A stretch of DNA of 22,434 nucleotides, taken from the NCBI GenBank assembly GCA_018062515.1, contig JAGOSC010000043.1, positions 1-22,434 on the forward strand, written 5' to 3'. A model generated the notes under the pieces. The model ran no database searches and was not told the DNA's origin. It saw nothing but the letters and a program-made list of their open reading frames with translations. This document shows, piece after piece, positions 6,467 through 14,632 of this stretch. The stretch's first letter is position 1. Each line of letters begins with the position of its first letter. The translations under genes and the position numbers were made by a program. This stretch comes from Candidatus Omnitrophota bacterium (lineage in GTDB: Bacteria > Omnitrophota > Gorgyraeia > Zapsychrales > Zapsychraceae).

Positions 6467-9263
6467 GATTATCACCTATAGTTTTTGCGACAACTTTATT
6501 GAAAAATTAGCTGATCAGATTTACGCGGAATTTAAAGTAAAGGGAAACGATTACTCAAGGCTGGCGATCATTTTCGGGGGAAAACGTCCGTCATTATTTC
6601 TAAAACGTGCTTTGGCTAAAAGAGTAAAAACAAACTTTTATCCGCCGACGTTTTTTACGATTGACCGGTTTGTCACTCATATTATCCAGCAGCATGAACA
6701 TTATTTGCCTACCAAAGAATTCGACAGCGCGTATCTTATTTATAATTTGGTAAAAGATAATGTGCCAAAACTGCTCCATAAACGAAAAACGTTCGCCGAG
6801 TTTTTACCATGGGCCATGGAGATTTTAGGCTTTATCGATCAAATTGACTTAGAAAATATATCTGATCAGCCTTTGAATAATATTGAAGAAATTGCGAAAA
6901 TCGGATTTTCTATTCCCGACGAGATTAATCAACTTTTAAAACAAATTGTTTTGGTGCGCAATCTTTACCACGATTATTTAAAAGAAAACAAGATATATTC
7001 GAGAGGGTATGAATATCTTCGTGCGTCACAACTGATCCAACAAACAAATTTTGATAAGTTTGAAAAGATTATATTTTGTAATTTCTTTTATTTTCACCGC
7101 ACCGAAGAAATTATTGTTGAATCACTTCTTAAGGATGACAAATCAACTTATATTTTTCAAGGCGATCAAAGAAAATGGCCCATTCTCGACCGGCTCGCCA
7201 AAAAACATCACTGGGAAATCAAGGAAGGCGAGAAGGTCGATACGCCTCAATTTGATCTCAAATTGTATTCAGCCTTCGACGTTCATTCTGAAATCGGAAC
7301 GGTTCGGAAAATTTTAGAAGGGAGCGCGAGTCATGAAAATACCGTCGTCGTTTTACCTAACCCGGATCATATTGTTCCGCTCATTTCTGAAATCAGCCAC
7401 CAAATTAAGGATTTTAATATTTCGATGGGCTATCCGCTTAAGCGAAGCAGTTTATACAATCTGCTTGAACTTATTTTTGAAGCGCAGTTATCCAGAAAAG
7501 GTGAGCAATACTATACAAGGGATTACCTTCGCGTACTGTTGCATCCTTTCGTCAGAAGTCTGCAGCTAAATCAGAGTTCGACGTCGATGCGCACGATTAT
7601 TCATAAAATTGAAGATATTTTGACGGGAAAAGAGCGATCGGCGATTTCCGGAAGTTTATTCCTTAACTTGAAAAAAATTGAACAATTAGATGAATTATAT
7701 ATTTTAATATCTGAGGCCTTTGCGGCTGAAAACGTGGATATATCCAAAGAAATAGTTCGGGAAAATCTCGAGTATGTTCATAAAATATTGTTCTCACAAT
7801 GGGAGAATGCAGACAACTTTTCCAATTTTGCGGATGTAGGAGAGGTTTTTTTGAACGCCATTATTGAAAAAAGTTTTCTGAAGAATTTCCCGCTCAATTT
7901 AAATATTGCTCACAAAATTTATCAACTATTAGAAGAATTTAAGCGATCTGTTTTTAAGGATGAACATTTTCCCAAAGAGGAAATTTTTAAAGTTTTCACC
8001 CGCAAAATTTCTTCTGAAATAGTCGCTTTTATTGGATCGCCGTTGAAAGGGCTTCAATTTCTCGGCCTTTTCGAAACGCGTTCATTGAATTTTGAGAATG
8101 TCATTGTTCTCGACGTCAATGAGGGTACTTTACCTAAGCTAAATATTTATGAACCTTTAATCCCTCGGGATGTAATGATCAATTTAGGATTAAACAGAGT
8201 TGAATTAGACGAAGAGATACAGCGCTATCAGTTTATGCGCCTCATCTCGTCGGCAAAAAATGTCCACTTGATTTATCAACAGAATAGGGAAAAAGAAAAA
8301 AGCCGGTTTGTTGAAGAACTAATTTGGGAAAAACAAAAACAAAATCAAAAAATGACGGGAATTGATATATACAAACCGACATACCAAGTTCAATCCAAAC
8401 CGCCGCTCATTGAAATCAAAAAAACTCCCGAAATCATCGACGTGTTAAGGAAACATAGTTTTTCCGCCTCGAGCATCAATATGTATCTTCGCAATCCGGT
8501 CGACTTTTATTATCAATATGTTCTCGGATTAAGACAGCAGGAAGACTTATTGGATGAACCAGAGGCTAGGGAAATAGGGACATTTATACACGACATTTTG
8601 GAAGAGGGTTTTAAGTCATTTTTAAAAAAGAAACCTTATCTCGATGAAGCGTTCATCACAAAGTTTAATCAACATTTTGATTTACGGTTCGACCAGGTTT
8701 TTAAGAAAAGCATGAAATCTGATTCTTTTTTGCTTCGTTCCGTCGTGCGTGAACGGTTAAGCAGATTTCTCACTAATGAACGGACATCGAAAGAAAGACA
8801 GGTGGAGGAAATTCTGTATTTAGAAACCCGATTTGAAAATGTGATTCCTTTAAGTTGCGGTAATATTCATTTTAATTATATCATTGACCGAATCGACCGC
8901 ATGCAAGATGGAACGATTATGATTATTGATTACAAAACGGGTTCAGAAAATACGATGCCAAAGAATATTGATCAGATCGGAAGCATGGACTTAAGCCGAG
9001 AAAATATTTTCAGGCATATTCCATCTTTTCAAATCCCTTTATATTTTCATTTTCTCCTTAATGAATACAAAGGAGTGCCGATCAATGCGGCTTTATATAA
9101 TCTTCGAACGTTAAAGATTGATCCATTCATCGACCAGAAAACCATACATTCTTATGAGCAGATTGATCAAATATTTATGAATGCCCTGGACTTCATTGTC
9201 AGTGAAATATTGGACATAAATGTAAGTTTTAAAAATAGTCAAGAATCAGTGCAGGCATTTTAA
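6459..9263 (+). CDS. addB: AddB-like PD-(D/E)XK nuclease subunit
   Basis: This 934-aa protein is the likely partner of the upstream helicase, overlapping it by 8 nt. The N-terminus has 'AIIFGGKRPSLFLKRAL', an AddB-like opening in which the Walker A is degenerate (GGKRP in place of GxGKT), so it is probably not an ATPase. The middle is an inactivated helicase fold ('VIVLDVNEGTLPK' near 547). The C-terminal nuclease domain starts with 'FSASSINMYLRNPVDFYYQYVLGL' elements and contains 'GTFIHDIL' (His-711), Asp-810/Asp-813 and 'DYK' at 824-826, then 'QIPLYFHF'. Family members with a 4Fe-4S staple have a Cys before 'P-x-x-F' and three Cys at the C-terminus. Here Asn-679 occupies the first position and no Cys follows residue 826, so the cluster appears absent. 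Initiation is at an ATG inside the upstream gene with a GGAAA just ahead. Confidence 0.85.
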   Translation: MDKIITYSFCDNFIEKLADQIYAEFKVKGNDYSRLAIIFGGKRPSLFLKRALAKRVKTNFYPPTFFTIDRFVTHIIQQHEHYLPTKEFDSAYLIYNLVKDNVPKLLHKRKTFAEFLPWAMEILGFIDQIDLENISDQPLNNIEEIAKIGFSIPDEINQLLKQIVLVRNLYHDYLKENKIYSRGYEYLRASQLIQQTNFDKFEKIIFCNFFYFHRTEEIIVESLLKDDKSTYIFQGDQRKWPILDRLAKKHHWEIKEGEKVDTPQFDLKLYSAFDVHSEIGTVRKILEGSASHENTVVVLPNPDHIVPLISEISHQIKDFNISMGYPLKRSSLYNLLELIFEAQLSRKGEQYYTRDYLRVLLHPFVRSLQLNQSSTSMRTIIHKIEDILTGKERSAISGSLFLNLKKIEQLDELYILISEAFAAENVDISKEIVRENLEYVHKILFSQWENADNFSNFADVGEVFLNAIIEKSFLKNFPLNLNIAHKIYQLLEEFKRSVFKDEHFPKEEIFKVFTRKISSEIVAFIGSPLKGLQFLGLFETRSLNFENVIVLDVNEGTLPKLNIYEPLIPRDVMINLGLNRVELDEEIQRYQFMRLISSAKNVHLIYQQNREKEKSRFVEELIWEKQKQNQKMTGIDIYKPTYQVQSKPPLIEIKKTPEIIDVLRKHSFSASSINMYLRNPVDFYYQYVLGLRQQEDLLDEPEAREIGTFIHDILEEGFKSFLKKKPYLDEAFITKFNQHFDLRFDQVFKKSMKSDSFLLRSVVRERLSRFLTNERTSKERQVEEILYLETRFENVIPLSCGNIHFNYIIDRIDRMQDGTIMIIDYKTGSENTMPKNIDQIGSMDLSRENIFRHIPSFQIPLYFHFLLNEYKGVPINAALYNLRTLKIDPFIDQKTIHSYEQIDQIFMNALDFIVSEILDINVSFKNSQESVQAF

Positions 9264-9288
9264 GGCCCTAAATGTGAGGACACTTCAA

Positions 9289-9315
9289 TTGACTATTTTT
9301 TTCTATTGTGATAAC
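9289..9315 (+). promoter_or_regulatory. Putative promoter giving a leaderless yggS transcript
   Basis: TTGACT at 9289-9294 is a good -35 box. A -10 candidate is GATAAC (9310-9315, 15-bp spacing), preceded by TG at 9307-9308 as an extended -10. Initiation would fall at about 9321-9324, essentially at the ATG. Confidence 0.45.
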
Positions 9316-9323
9316 TTAGGTCA

Positions 9324-10016
9324 ATGATCCAGGATAACATTCATAAAATCAACAAAGCCATTAGCTCGGTTTGTCAAAAAGCTCACCGTAATCCGTCGGA
9401 AATCACGTTGGTGGCGGTCAGCAAAACGGCGAATGTTTCGCAAATTAATGGCGCTATTGCGGCAGGTATCATTCATATCGGCGAGAATAGGGTTCAGGAT
9501 GCCAAAGAGAAATTTCTGGAGTTAGGCGCTAAGGTTGAAGTAACGCGGCATATGCTTGGTCATCTTCAAAGCAATAAGGCCAAAGTGGCGGTTGAAATAT
9601 TTGATATGATCCAATCGGTTGATAATATAAAGCTGGCTCAAGAAATACAAAAACACGCCGAGAAAATAAATAAAAAAATATCCATTCTTGTTCAAGTCAA
9701 TATTGCTGGTGAAGAGCAGAAGTCTGGCATGAGTTCCGGCGAGGTAGAAAATTTTATTAAGTCCGTCGTCGATTTTAAAAATATTTTTATTGAAGGTTTC
9801 ATGACCATTGGTCCTTTAACTGATGACAAGAATATTACACGGCAATGCTTTAAACAACTTAGAGAAATATTCGATCAAACGAAAAAACAATATCAGTCTG
9901 ATCCACGGCTCAATATAAAATATCTCTCGATGGGAATGAGCGAAGATTTTGAAATGGCCATTGAAGAGGGATCGAACATGATCCGAATAGGAAGGGCAAT
10001 TTTCCATGGGAATTAA
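9324..10016 (+). CDS. yggS: YggS/PLPBP-family pyridoxal phosphate-binding protein
   Basis: The 230-aa length is normal for the family. It binds PLP in a monomeric alanine-racemase-like barrel and maintains B6 and amino/keto acid homeostasis; no catalytic activity is established. Lys-34 in 'LVAVSKT' is the Schiff-base lysine. Other signatures are 'GENRVQDAKEK' (about 52-62), 'HMLGHLQSNKA' (the family usually has HfIGhLQsNK), 'FMTIGPLTD', and 'LSMGMSEDFEMAIEEGSNMIRIGRAIF' as the C-terminal phosphate-binding region. It overlaps proC by 11 nt; yggS-proC is a widely conserved pair. The ATG at 9324 has no Shine-Dalgarno, consistent with a leaderless message. Confidence 0.95.
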   Translation: MIQDNIHKINKAISSVCQKAHRNPSEITLVAVSKTANVSQINGAIAAGIIHIGENRVQDAKEKFLELGAKVEVTRHMLGHLQSNKAKVAVEIFDMIQSVDNIKLAQEIQKHAEKINKKISILVQVNIAGEEQKSGMSSGEVENFIKSVVDFKNIFIEGFMTIGPLTDDKNITRQCFKQLREIFDQTKKQYQSDPRLNIKYLSMGMSEDFEMAIEEGSNMIRIGRAIFHGN

Positions 10017-10800
10017 ATTAAATGTAGGTGTGATCGGCGGGGGAAATATGGGCGCCGCCATTATTTCCGGAATTCATAAAGACAATAAGGTTTTTGTTTG
10101 CGAAGCTGATCTTGCCCGTCAGAAATATCTGAAAAAGAAATTTAATGTAAGTATTCTCGCTTTGAAAGATTTATTGGCTCAATCCAACTATATTATTCTC
10201 GCCACCAAACCCCAGGATTTTGAAACTTTATTAAATGAAATAAAACCGTATTCAAAGAAAAATCACGTTTTTGTTTCTATTGCCGCTGGAATCACGACAC
10301 AGTATATAGAGAAGAGATTACATCCTGGCGCGCGTGTTATTAGAACAATGCCGAATCTTCCCGCCCAAGTGCAGCAAGGAGTAACCGCCATTTCAGCCGG
10401 CCGGTCTGCGTCGAAGACTGATTTAATCAATGTACAAAAATTGTTTAATACAATAGGAACAACATTCATTCGCGATGAGAAATATATCGATTCTATTACT
10501 GCGGTTTCCGGAAGCGGTCCAGCCTACGTATATATGTTTATAGAATGTATGAATAATGCGGCCGTGATTTTGGGGTTAGATCAAAAATTAAGTAAGGAAA
10601 TTGTTCTGCAAACAATTAAAGGCGCGGTGAATCTTTTAGAGCAGCAAAATGAAGATGCGGCGACTTTACGAAAAAAAGTGACGTCCAAAGGCGGAACAAC
10701 TCAAGCGGCATTAACCGTATTTGAAAAGGCGGACATTCAGCAAATTTTTAACAAAGCATTAAAATCAGCTAAACAAAGAGCAAAAGAACTATCGAGGTAA
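10006..10800 (+). CDS. proC: Pyrroline-5-carboxylate reductase
   Basis: This 264-aa cytoplasmic enzyme performs the last step of proline synthesis, NAD(P)H-dependent reduction of 1-pyrroline-5-carboxylate to L-proline. The Rossmann motif 'VGVIGGGNMGAAI' begins at about residue 7. It is followed by 'ILATKPQ' (about 64-70), 'RTMPNLPAQVQQGVTAI' (about 111-127), the dimer/substrate motif 'AVSGSGPAYVYMFIE' (about 165-179), and 'VTSKGGTTQAAL' (about 225-236), where the usual Pro in 'TSPGGTT' is Lys. The start lies inside yggS, preceded by AGGAAGG at 9989-9995. It is followed 2 nt later by mtnP, so the three genes are probably cotranscribed. Confidence 0.95.
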   Translation: MGIKLNVGVIGGGNMGAAIISGIHKDNKVFVCEADLARQKYLKKKFNVSILALKDLLAQSNYIILATKPQDFETLLNEIKPYSKKNHVFVSIAAGITTQYIEKRLHPGARVIRTMPNLPAQVQQGVTAISAGRSASKTDLINVQKLFNTIGTTFIRDEKYIDSITAVSGSGPAYVYMFIECMNNAAVILGLDQKLSKEIVLQTIKGAVNLLEQQNEDAATLRKKVTSKGGTTQAALTVFEKADIQQIFNKALKSAKQRAKELSR

Positions 10801-10802
10801 AT

Positions 10803-11666
10803 ATGGCAAAAATAGGAATTATAGGCGGAAGCGGTTTGTATGATATTGAAGGTATTGAAATAACCGAGGAGGTTGTCATCAATGATACGCTGTTCGGCCC
10901 GCCGTCGGGACATTTCAAAACCGGACGCATGGGCAAAACGGAAGTTGTTTTTTTGGCGCGTCATGGAAAAGGCCATCATATTTCACCCAGCCACGTCAAT
11001 TATCGGGCCAATATATTTGAAATGAAAAGGCTCGGCGTTGACGCGATTCTTTCGGTCTCCGCCTGTGGAAGTTTAAAAGAAGATATTAAGCCTCTGGATT
11101 TTATCGTACCTGATCAATTTGTCGATCGAACATTTAAAGCGCGGGAAACAAGTTTTTTTACCGACGGGATTGTTGCTCATGTTTCCATGGCTGAACCGGT
11201 ATCCAAAGAATTATCATCCATATTAATTAAAAGCGGCCGAACGTTAGGGCTCAAGATTCACGAAAAAGGAACGTATATTAATATGGAAGGCCCTCAATTT
11301 TCAACCAAGGCCGAATCGAACCTTTATCGAAGTTGGGGCATGGATATTATTGGCATGACCAATATGATTGAAGCAAAACTTGCTCGCGAGGCGGAGATTG
11401 CTTATGCATCATTGTGTTCCGTGACGGATTTTGATTGTTGGCATCCGCATCATGATGAAGTCACGGTGGATATGATTATTGAGAATTTAACCAAAAATGT
11501 AAAGAATTCGAAAGAAATTATTAAGTTGGCGATTCCTGAAATGGGACGATTAACTAAGTTTGAGGCCCAAAATTCCCTCAAATATGCCATTATCACTCAT
11601 CCGGATCATATTCCAGAGCAAAAAAAGATAGCTCTTAAGCCTATTATCGGCAAGTATATACAGTAA
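10803..11666 (+). CDS. mtnP: S-methyl-5'-thioadenosine phosphorylase
   Basis: This 287-aa enzyme phosphorolyses methylthioadenosine to adenine and 5-methylthioribose-1-phosphate in methionine salvage and disposal of polyamine or SAM by-products. The N-terminal 'IGIIGGSGLYDI' phosphate loop, 'LARHGKGHHISPSHVNYRAN', 'SACGSLKEDIKPLDFIVPDQFVDRT', 'YINMEGPQFSTKAES' and 'IGMTNMIEAKLAREAEI' are all classic for the MTAP/PNP trimeric family. 'TDFDCWH' (the two Asp that recognise the adenine N7 and 6-amino) favours adenine over guanine nucleosides. The GAGG at 10794-10797, overlapping the proC stop region, serves as Shine-Dalgarno. No other methionine-salvage gene is adjacent, so the pathway's continuation cannot be judged here. 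Confidence 0.93.
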   Translation: MAKIGIIGGSGLYDIEGIEITEEVVINDTLFGPPSGHFKTGRMGKTEVVFLARHGKGHHISPSHVNYRANIFEMKRLGVDAILSVSACGSLKEDIKPLDFIVPDQFVDRTFKARETSFFTDGIVAHVSMAEPVSKELSSILIKSGRTLGLKIHEKGTYINMEGPQFSTKAESNLYRSWGMDIIGMTNMIEAKLAREAEIAYASLCSVTDFDCWHPHHDEVTVDMIIENLTKNVKNSKEIIKLAIPEMGRLTKFEAQNSLKYAIITHPDHIPEQKKIALKPIIGKYIQ

Positions 11667-11724
11667 TTCTGTCTGAAAAAGATAGGAAAAATGCTAAAAT
11701 GGCCCCGTCAAACATAGCTTTTTC

Positions 11725-11753
11725 TTGACAGATGATGTTCATAGCGCTATACT
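11725..11753 (+). promoter_or_regulatory. Strong sigma70-type promoter for dksA-lspA-rluD
   Basis: TTGACA (11725-11730) and TATACT (11748-11753) are separated by exactly 17 bp, a near-consensus pair. Initiation near 11760 gives a leader of about 65 nt ending in AAGGAG (11812-11817) before the ATG. Confidence 0.85.
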
Positions 11754-11824
11754 TCAGCGTTTAGTTTTTATTAAATGTCATTGTTTCACCAAGTCTTCAT
11801 TTATTTTCATTAAGGAGTCACTTT

Positions 11825-12214
11825 ATGCCAGAAAAAAAATTAGATCAAAAAAAGCTAGAATTTTACAGAAAGCTTTTGATTCAATTAAAAGACAATTTAG
11901 TCCACGATATAAAAAATATGTCAGATTCGACAGGATCTTCGATGAATGATTCATCTGACGTATCCGGACATGTGCAGCATATGGCCGATGTGGCTACCGA
12001 TATGTATGATAAAGAGTTTAATTTAGGTTTAGCATCGAATGACCGAATCGTTCTACAGAAAATTGAGGCAGCTTTAAAGAGAATAAAAGATGGAACATAT
12101 GGATTTTGTTTAGGAACTGGAAAGCCCATTGCTCAAGCCCGCCTAAAGGCAATTCCCTATGCTGAATACTGTTTAAAATATCAGGAAGAATTAGAAAACA
12201 CCAACCAAGTCTAA
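11825..12214 (+). CDS. DksA/TraR-family RNA polymerase-binding regulator with degenerate zinc finger
   Basis: This 129-aa protein has the layout of DksA-like secondary-channel regulators. Residues 1-35 are a helix, 55-90 complete the coiled coil ('HMADVATDMYDKEFNLGLASNDRIVLQKIEAAL' region), then comes 'IKDGTYGFC' and the finger. The family norm is C-x2-C...C-x2-C. Here only Cys-95 and Cys-116 remain; the partner positions are Thr-98 ('CLGT') and Tyr-119 ('CLKY'). The scaffold residues 'GKPIxxxRLKAIPYAxYC' are kept, so the fold is probably retained without a full zinc site, as in known Cys-poor DksA variants. The AAGGAG Shine-Dalgarno and promoter upstream are strong. lspA starts 4 nt after its stop. 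Confidence 0.88.
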   Translation: MPEKKLDQKKLEFYRKLLIQLKDNLVHDIKNMSDSTGSSMNDSSDVSGHVQHMADVATDMYDKEFNLGLASNDRIVLQKIEAALKRIKDGTYGFCLGTGKPIAQARLKAIPYAEYCLKYQEELENTNQV

Positions 12215-12218
12215 TCCT

Positions 12219-12713
12219 ATGAGAGGTCAATTCCGATCTCAACTCGATATAATCATTTCTTTGATTATAACCATTTCTATTGTTGTCATTGATCGAGCTT
12301 CCAAGCATTTTATCGACGAACTTTTGGATTTAGGTGAATCAATCCCGGTGATCAGGGATGTTTTTCACATCACTTTAGTTCACAACACCGGCATTGCCTT
12401 TGGTTTTTTTAAAGACCAAGGAATTGTTTTTATCGTCATTCCGGTTATAGCGATTATTCTCCTAATTTTTAATATTTATTATTACAAAAAAAATGATGAA
12501 GCCTTAAGCCACACTTATATAACAGGTTTTTCGCTGATATTGGGTGGTGCGATCGGTAATTTGATTGACCGTATTATTTTCGGATATGTCATTGATTTTA
12601 TTGATGTCCGTTTTTGGCCGGTTTTTAATGTTGCGGACAGTGCCATCACCGTTGGTGCGGCGATCATCGCCTGGAAATGTCTTCAGCTGAATGCAAAAAA
12701 AGATGAAAGTTAA
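12219..12713 (+). CDS. lspA: Lipoprotein signal peptidase II
   Basis: This 164-aa inner-membrane aspartyl protease cleaves prolipoprotein signal peptides ahead of the lipidated cysteine. It has four hydrophobic segments (about 11-25, 68-88, 101-122, 138-154). Conserved boxes are 'IDRASKHF' (about 24-31), 'HNTGIAFGFF' (55-64), 'GGAIGNLIDR' with catalytic Asp-117, 'VIDFIDV' and 'FNVADSAI' with catalytic Asp-140. Length and order are normal. It begins 4 nt after the DksA-like gene and has no clear Shine-Dalgarno, so translational coupling is likely. Its presence supports a bacterium processing many lipoproteins. Confidence 0.96.
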   Translation: MRGQFRSQLDIIISLIITISIVVIDRASKHFIDELLDLGESIPVIRDVFHITLVHNTGIAFGFFKDQGIVFIVIPVIAIILLIFNIYYYKKNDEALSHTYITGFSLILGGAIGNLIDRIIFGYVIDFIDVRFWPVFNVADSAITVGAAIIAWKCLQLNAKKDES

Positions 12714-12736
12714 ATCTGCACACGAAAACTTAATTT

Positions 12737-13633
12737 ATGACAGCGCACTCTTTTACAGTCGATGAAAAACACCACCACTTACGTTTGGACGTCTATCTAA
12801 CGCAGCAGCTCACCGAAGTTCCTTCCCGAACCTTTGTCAAAAAACTGATTAGTCTTGGAAATGTCAAAGTGAATGATCGTGATGTTAAAGTTCACTATCT
12901 TGTTTGTAAAGATGATCAAATAACGGTTGATGTCCCGGAGACGGTTAATGAACCTCAAACGATTGAACCTCAGGATATTTCCCTTAATATTGTCTATGAA
13001 GATCAATACCTCATTGTCGTCAATAAACCAGCAGGAATGTTGGTTCATCCCGCTTTAGGACAGTATAAAGATACGTTGGTCAATGCGCTTCTTCATCACG
13101 CCAAGTCGCTGTCCAATTTTAATGAAGATCTATTTAGGCCGGGAATTGTTCATCGTTTGGATCGGGAAACATCCGGTTTAATCCTTATCGCCAAAGATAA
13201 TATTACGCACACAAAACTGGCCAAACAGTTTAACAAGAGAACCGTAAAAAAGGTTTATGTGGCTCTTATAGAGGGAATGCCGGAATTCGATGAAGGTGTC
13301 ATTGATGTTCCGATCGGGCCTCACACGAAGTATAAGGATAGACAAGCGGTAAGATTCGATGATACCTCGAAAGAAGCTAAGACGTATTACAAGATTTTAA
13401 ATCAGTATGAAAAATCATCTCTGATTGCTCTTTATCCGCAAACCGGACGAACACATCAATTGCGGGTTCATATGAAATATTTGGGTCATCCTATTTTGGG
13501 AGATGACAAATACGGAAAAAAAACAAACTTTCATCGATTGGCGCTTCACGCGAAATGTATTGGGTTTCAACATCCGCAAAATAAATCATGGATTGAGTTT
13601 ACAACACAAATACCGAAGGAATTTCTCTTATAA
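12737..13633 (+). CDS. rluD: RluD-family 23S rRNA pseudouridine synthase
   Basis: This 298-aa enzyme isomerises uridine to pseudouridine in RNA. An N-terminal S4 RNA-binding domain (about 15-75, with 'RTFVKKLISLGNVKVNDR') precedes the RluA/RluC/RluD catalytic domain. That domain includes 'VVNKPAGMLVHP' (about 94-105), 'HRLDRETSGLILIAK' with catalytic Asp-142, 'TGRTHQLRVHMKYLGHPILGDDKYG' and 'LHAKCIGFQHP'. S4 plus this length fits RluD (U1911/1915/1917 in helix 69) or a close paralog, and target specificity cannot be read from sequence. It sits 23 nt after lspA, a common lspA-rluD arrangement, and lacks a visible Shine-Dalgarno. Confidence 0.93.
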   Translation: MTAHSFTVDEKHHHLRLDVYLTQQLTEVPSRTFVKKLISLGNVKVNDRDVKVHYLVCKDDQITVDVPETVNEPQTIEPQDISLNIVYEDQYLIVVNKPAGMLVHPALGQYKDTLVNALLHHAKSLSNFNEDLFRPGIVHRLDRETSGLILIAKDNITHTKLAKQFNKRTVKKVYVALIEGMPEFDEGVIDVPIGPHTKYKDRQAVRFDDTSKEAKTYYKILNQYEKSSLIALYPQTGRTHQLRVHMKYLGHPILGDDKYGKKTNFHRLALHAKCIGFQHPQNKSWIEFTTQIPKEFLL

Positions 13634-13662
13634 ACGAGGATTTCATCAAATAAAACAACTTC

Positions 13663-13690
13663 TTTACAATCAAAATGATTTAAATATAAT
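13663..13690 (+). promoter_or_regulatory. Promoter for coiled-coil protein and aroA
   Basis: TTTACA (13663-13668) and a perfect TATAAT (13685-13690) are spaced by 16 bp. Initiation near 13697 leaves an AT-rich leader of about 48 nt with AGGGA just before the ATG at 13745. Confidence 0.78.
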
Positions 13691-13744
13691 GATAATAATA
13701 AAATAATTATAAATCACTAACTTACAAACCTTTAGGGATAACCT

Positions 13745-14632
13745 ATGAAAACAAACAATTCAAGTGGCAAAGCTTTAACGATTTTCTTAATTATCATGGC
13801 CGTTTTGCTCATCTCATTAACCGTCTTATCATTATATTTCTTTAATTTAGAAATTGATCGTCGTAAACAGTTAGAAGTGACGGTTTCTTCTATGGAAGCG
13901 GATTATGCAAAAGCAGATCAAGAGATAAGCGACCTCAAAAAGCAGAATTTTTTGTTAACGGATAAGAATAAAGAGGCTGATACGCGAATCAATAGTCTTT
14001 TAGATGAAGTTAATTTAGAGAAGGGTTTGCGTGATGAATTAAAGAAAGAATCGATCACTCTAAAGGATCAGCTTCAAACTCTAACTCAAGAGAAAGAAAA
14101 AATAGAAAATCAAACCGCCACTCAAATTGGTGATTTGGAGCAGAAGTTAACTGAATTAGAAGCTAAACTAAAAGTCGAGGCAAATCGTAGCGCGGATTTA
14201 GAGAAAAAGAATGCGGAAGTTTTAGCTGAACAGCAAAAATTGATAAGTACCCAAGCAACAGCAACGGAAGCTCCCGCGACGACAAAACCAAAGACAACAA
14301 CTAAAAGCGGTAAATCAAAATCAACTGGCAAAACAAATGTTGATCAGGAAAAAACTCAAGTACCTCCGGCCGAAACAGAAGCTGTTGTAGAAAAAATAAA
14401 AATTCCCGAAGGCCGCGTCCTTAGTGTTGATGTAGAAACGGAATTTGTTGTGATCAATCTTGGTGAAAAACAAGGGTTAGAAAATGGGATGTTTATGTCC
14501 ATTTACCGTGGGAACGAGTACCTTGGCGATATTCAAATCACACGCACGCAAGAAGAGATGTCGGCTGCGGATTTAATCCCGCCATTGTCAGGTAAGACCG
14601 TCCGTAAAAACGATCAAGTTATCGTTAAATAA
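13745..14632 (+). CDS. Membrane-anchored coiled-coil protein with C-terminal beta domain (FlgT-C-like?)
   Basis: I do not recognise a named family for this 295-aa protein. It has a single N-terminal membrane helix (about 10-33), so residues after 35 are probably periplasmic. A long heptad-rich coiled coil (about 36-165) follows, then a Thr/Ala/Lys/Pro-rich flexible linker (about 166-215) and a C-terminal domain (about 222-295). That last domain has 'GRVLSVDVETEFVVINLG', 'QGLENGMFMSIYRG' and 'VRKNDQVIVK'. The 'V...VVINLG...GLxxGM...VYR' pattern resembles FlgT C-terminal or SH3-like beta domains that bind envelope structures. The stop overlaps the aroA ATG (TAATG). Its position directly ahead of aroA and the mre operon suggests, by context only, an envelope-organising role. 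Confidence 0.75.
   Translation: MKTNNSSGKALTIFLIIMAVLLISLTVLSLYFFNLEIDRRKQLEVTVSSMEADYAKADQEISDLKKQNFLLTDKNKEADTRINSLLDEVNLEKGLRDELKKESITLKDQLQTLTQEKEKIENQTATQIGDLEQKLTELEAKLKVEANRSADLEKKNAEVLAEQQKLISTQATATEAPATTKPKTTTKSGKSKSTGKTNVDQEKTQVPPAETEAVVEKIKIPEGRVLSVDVETEFVVINLGEKQGLENGMFMSIYRGNEYLGDIQITRTQEEMSAADLIPPLSGKTVRKNDQVIVK

Noticed and set aside
11725..11949. 74-codon ORF overlapping the start of the DksA-like gene in another frame
   Set aside because: It begins inside the -35 box of a near-consensus promoter and has no Shine-Dalgarno; the DksA frame explains the region.
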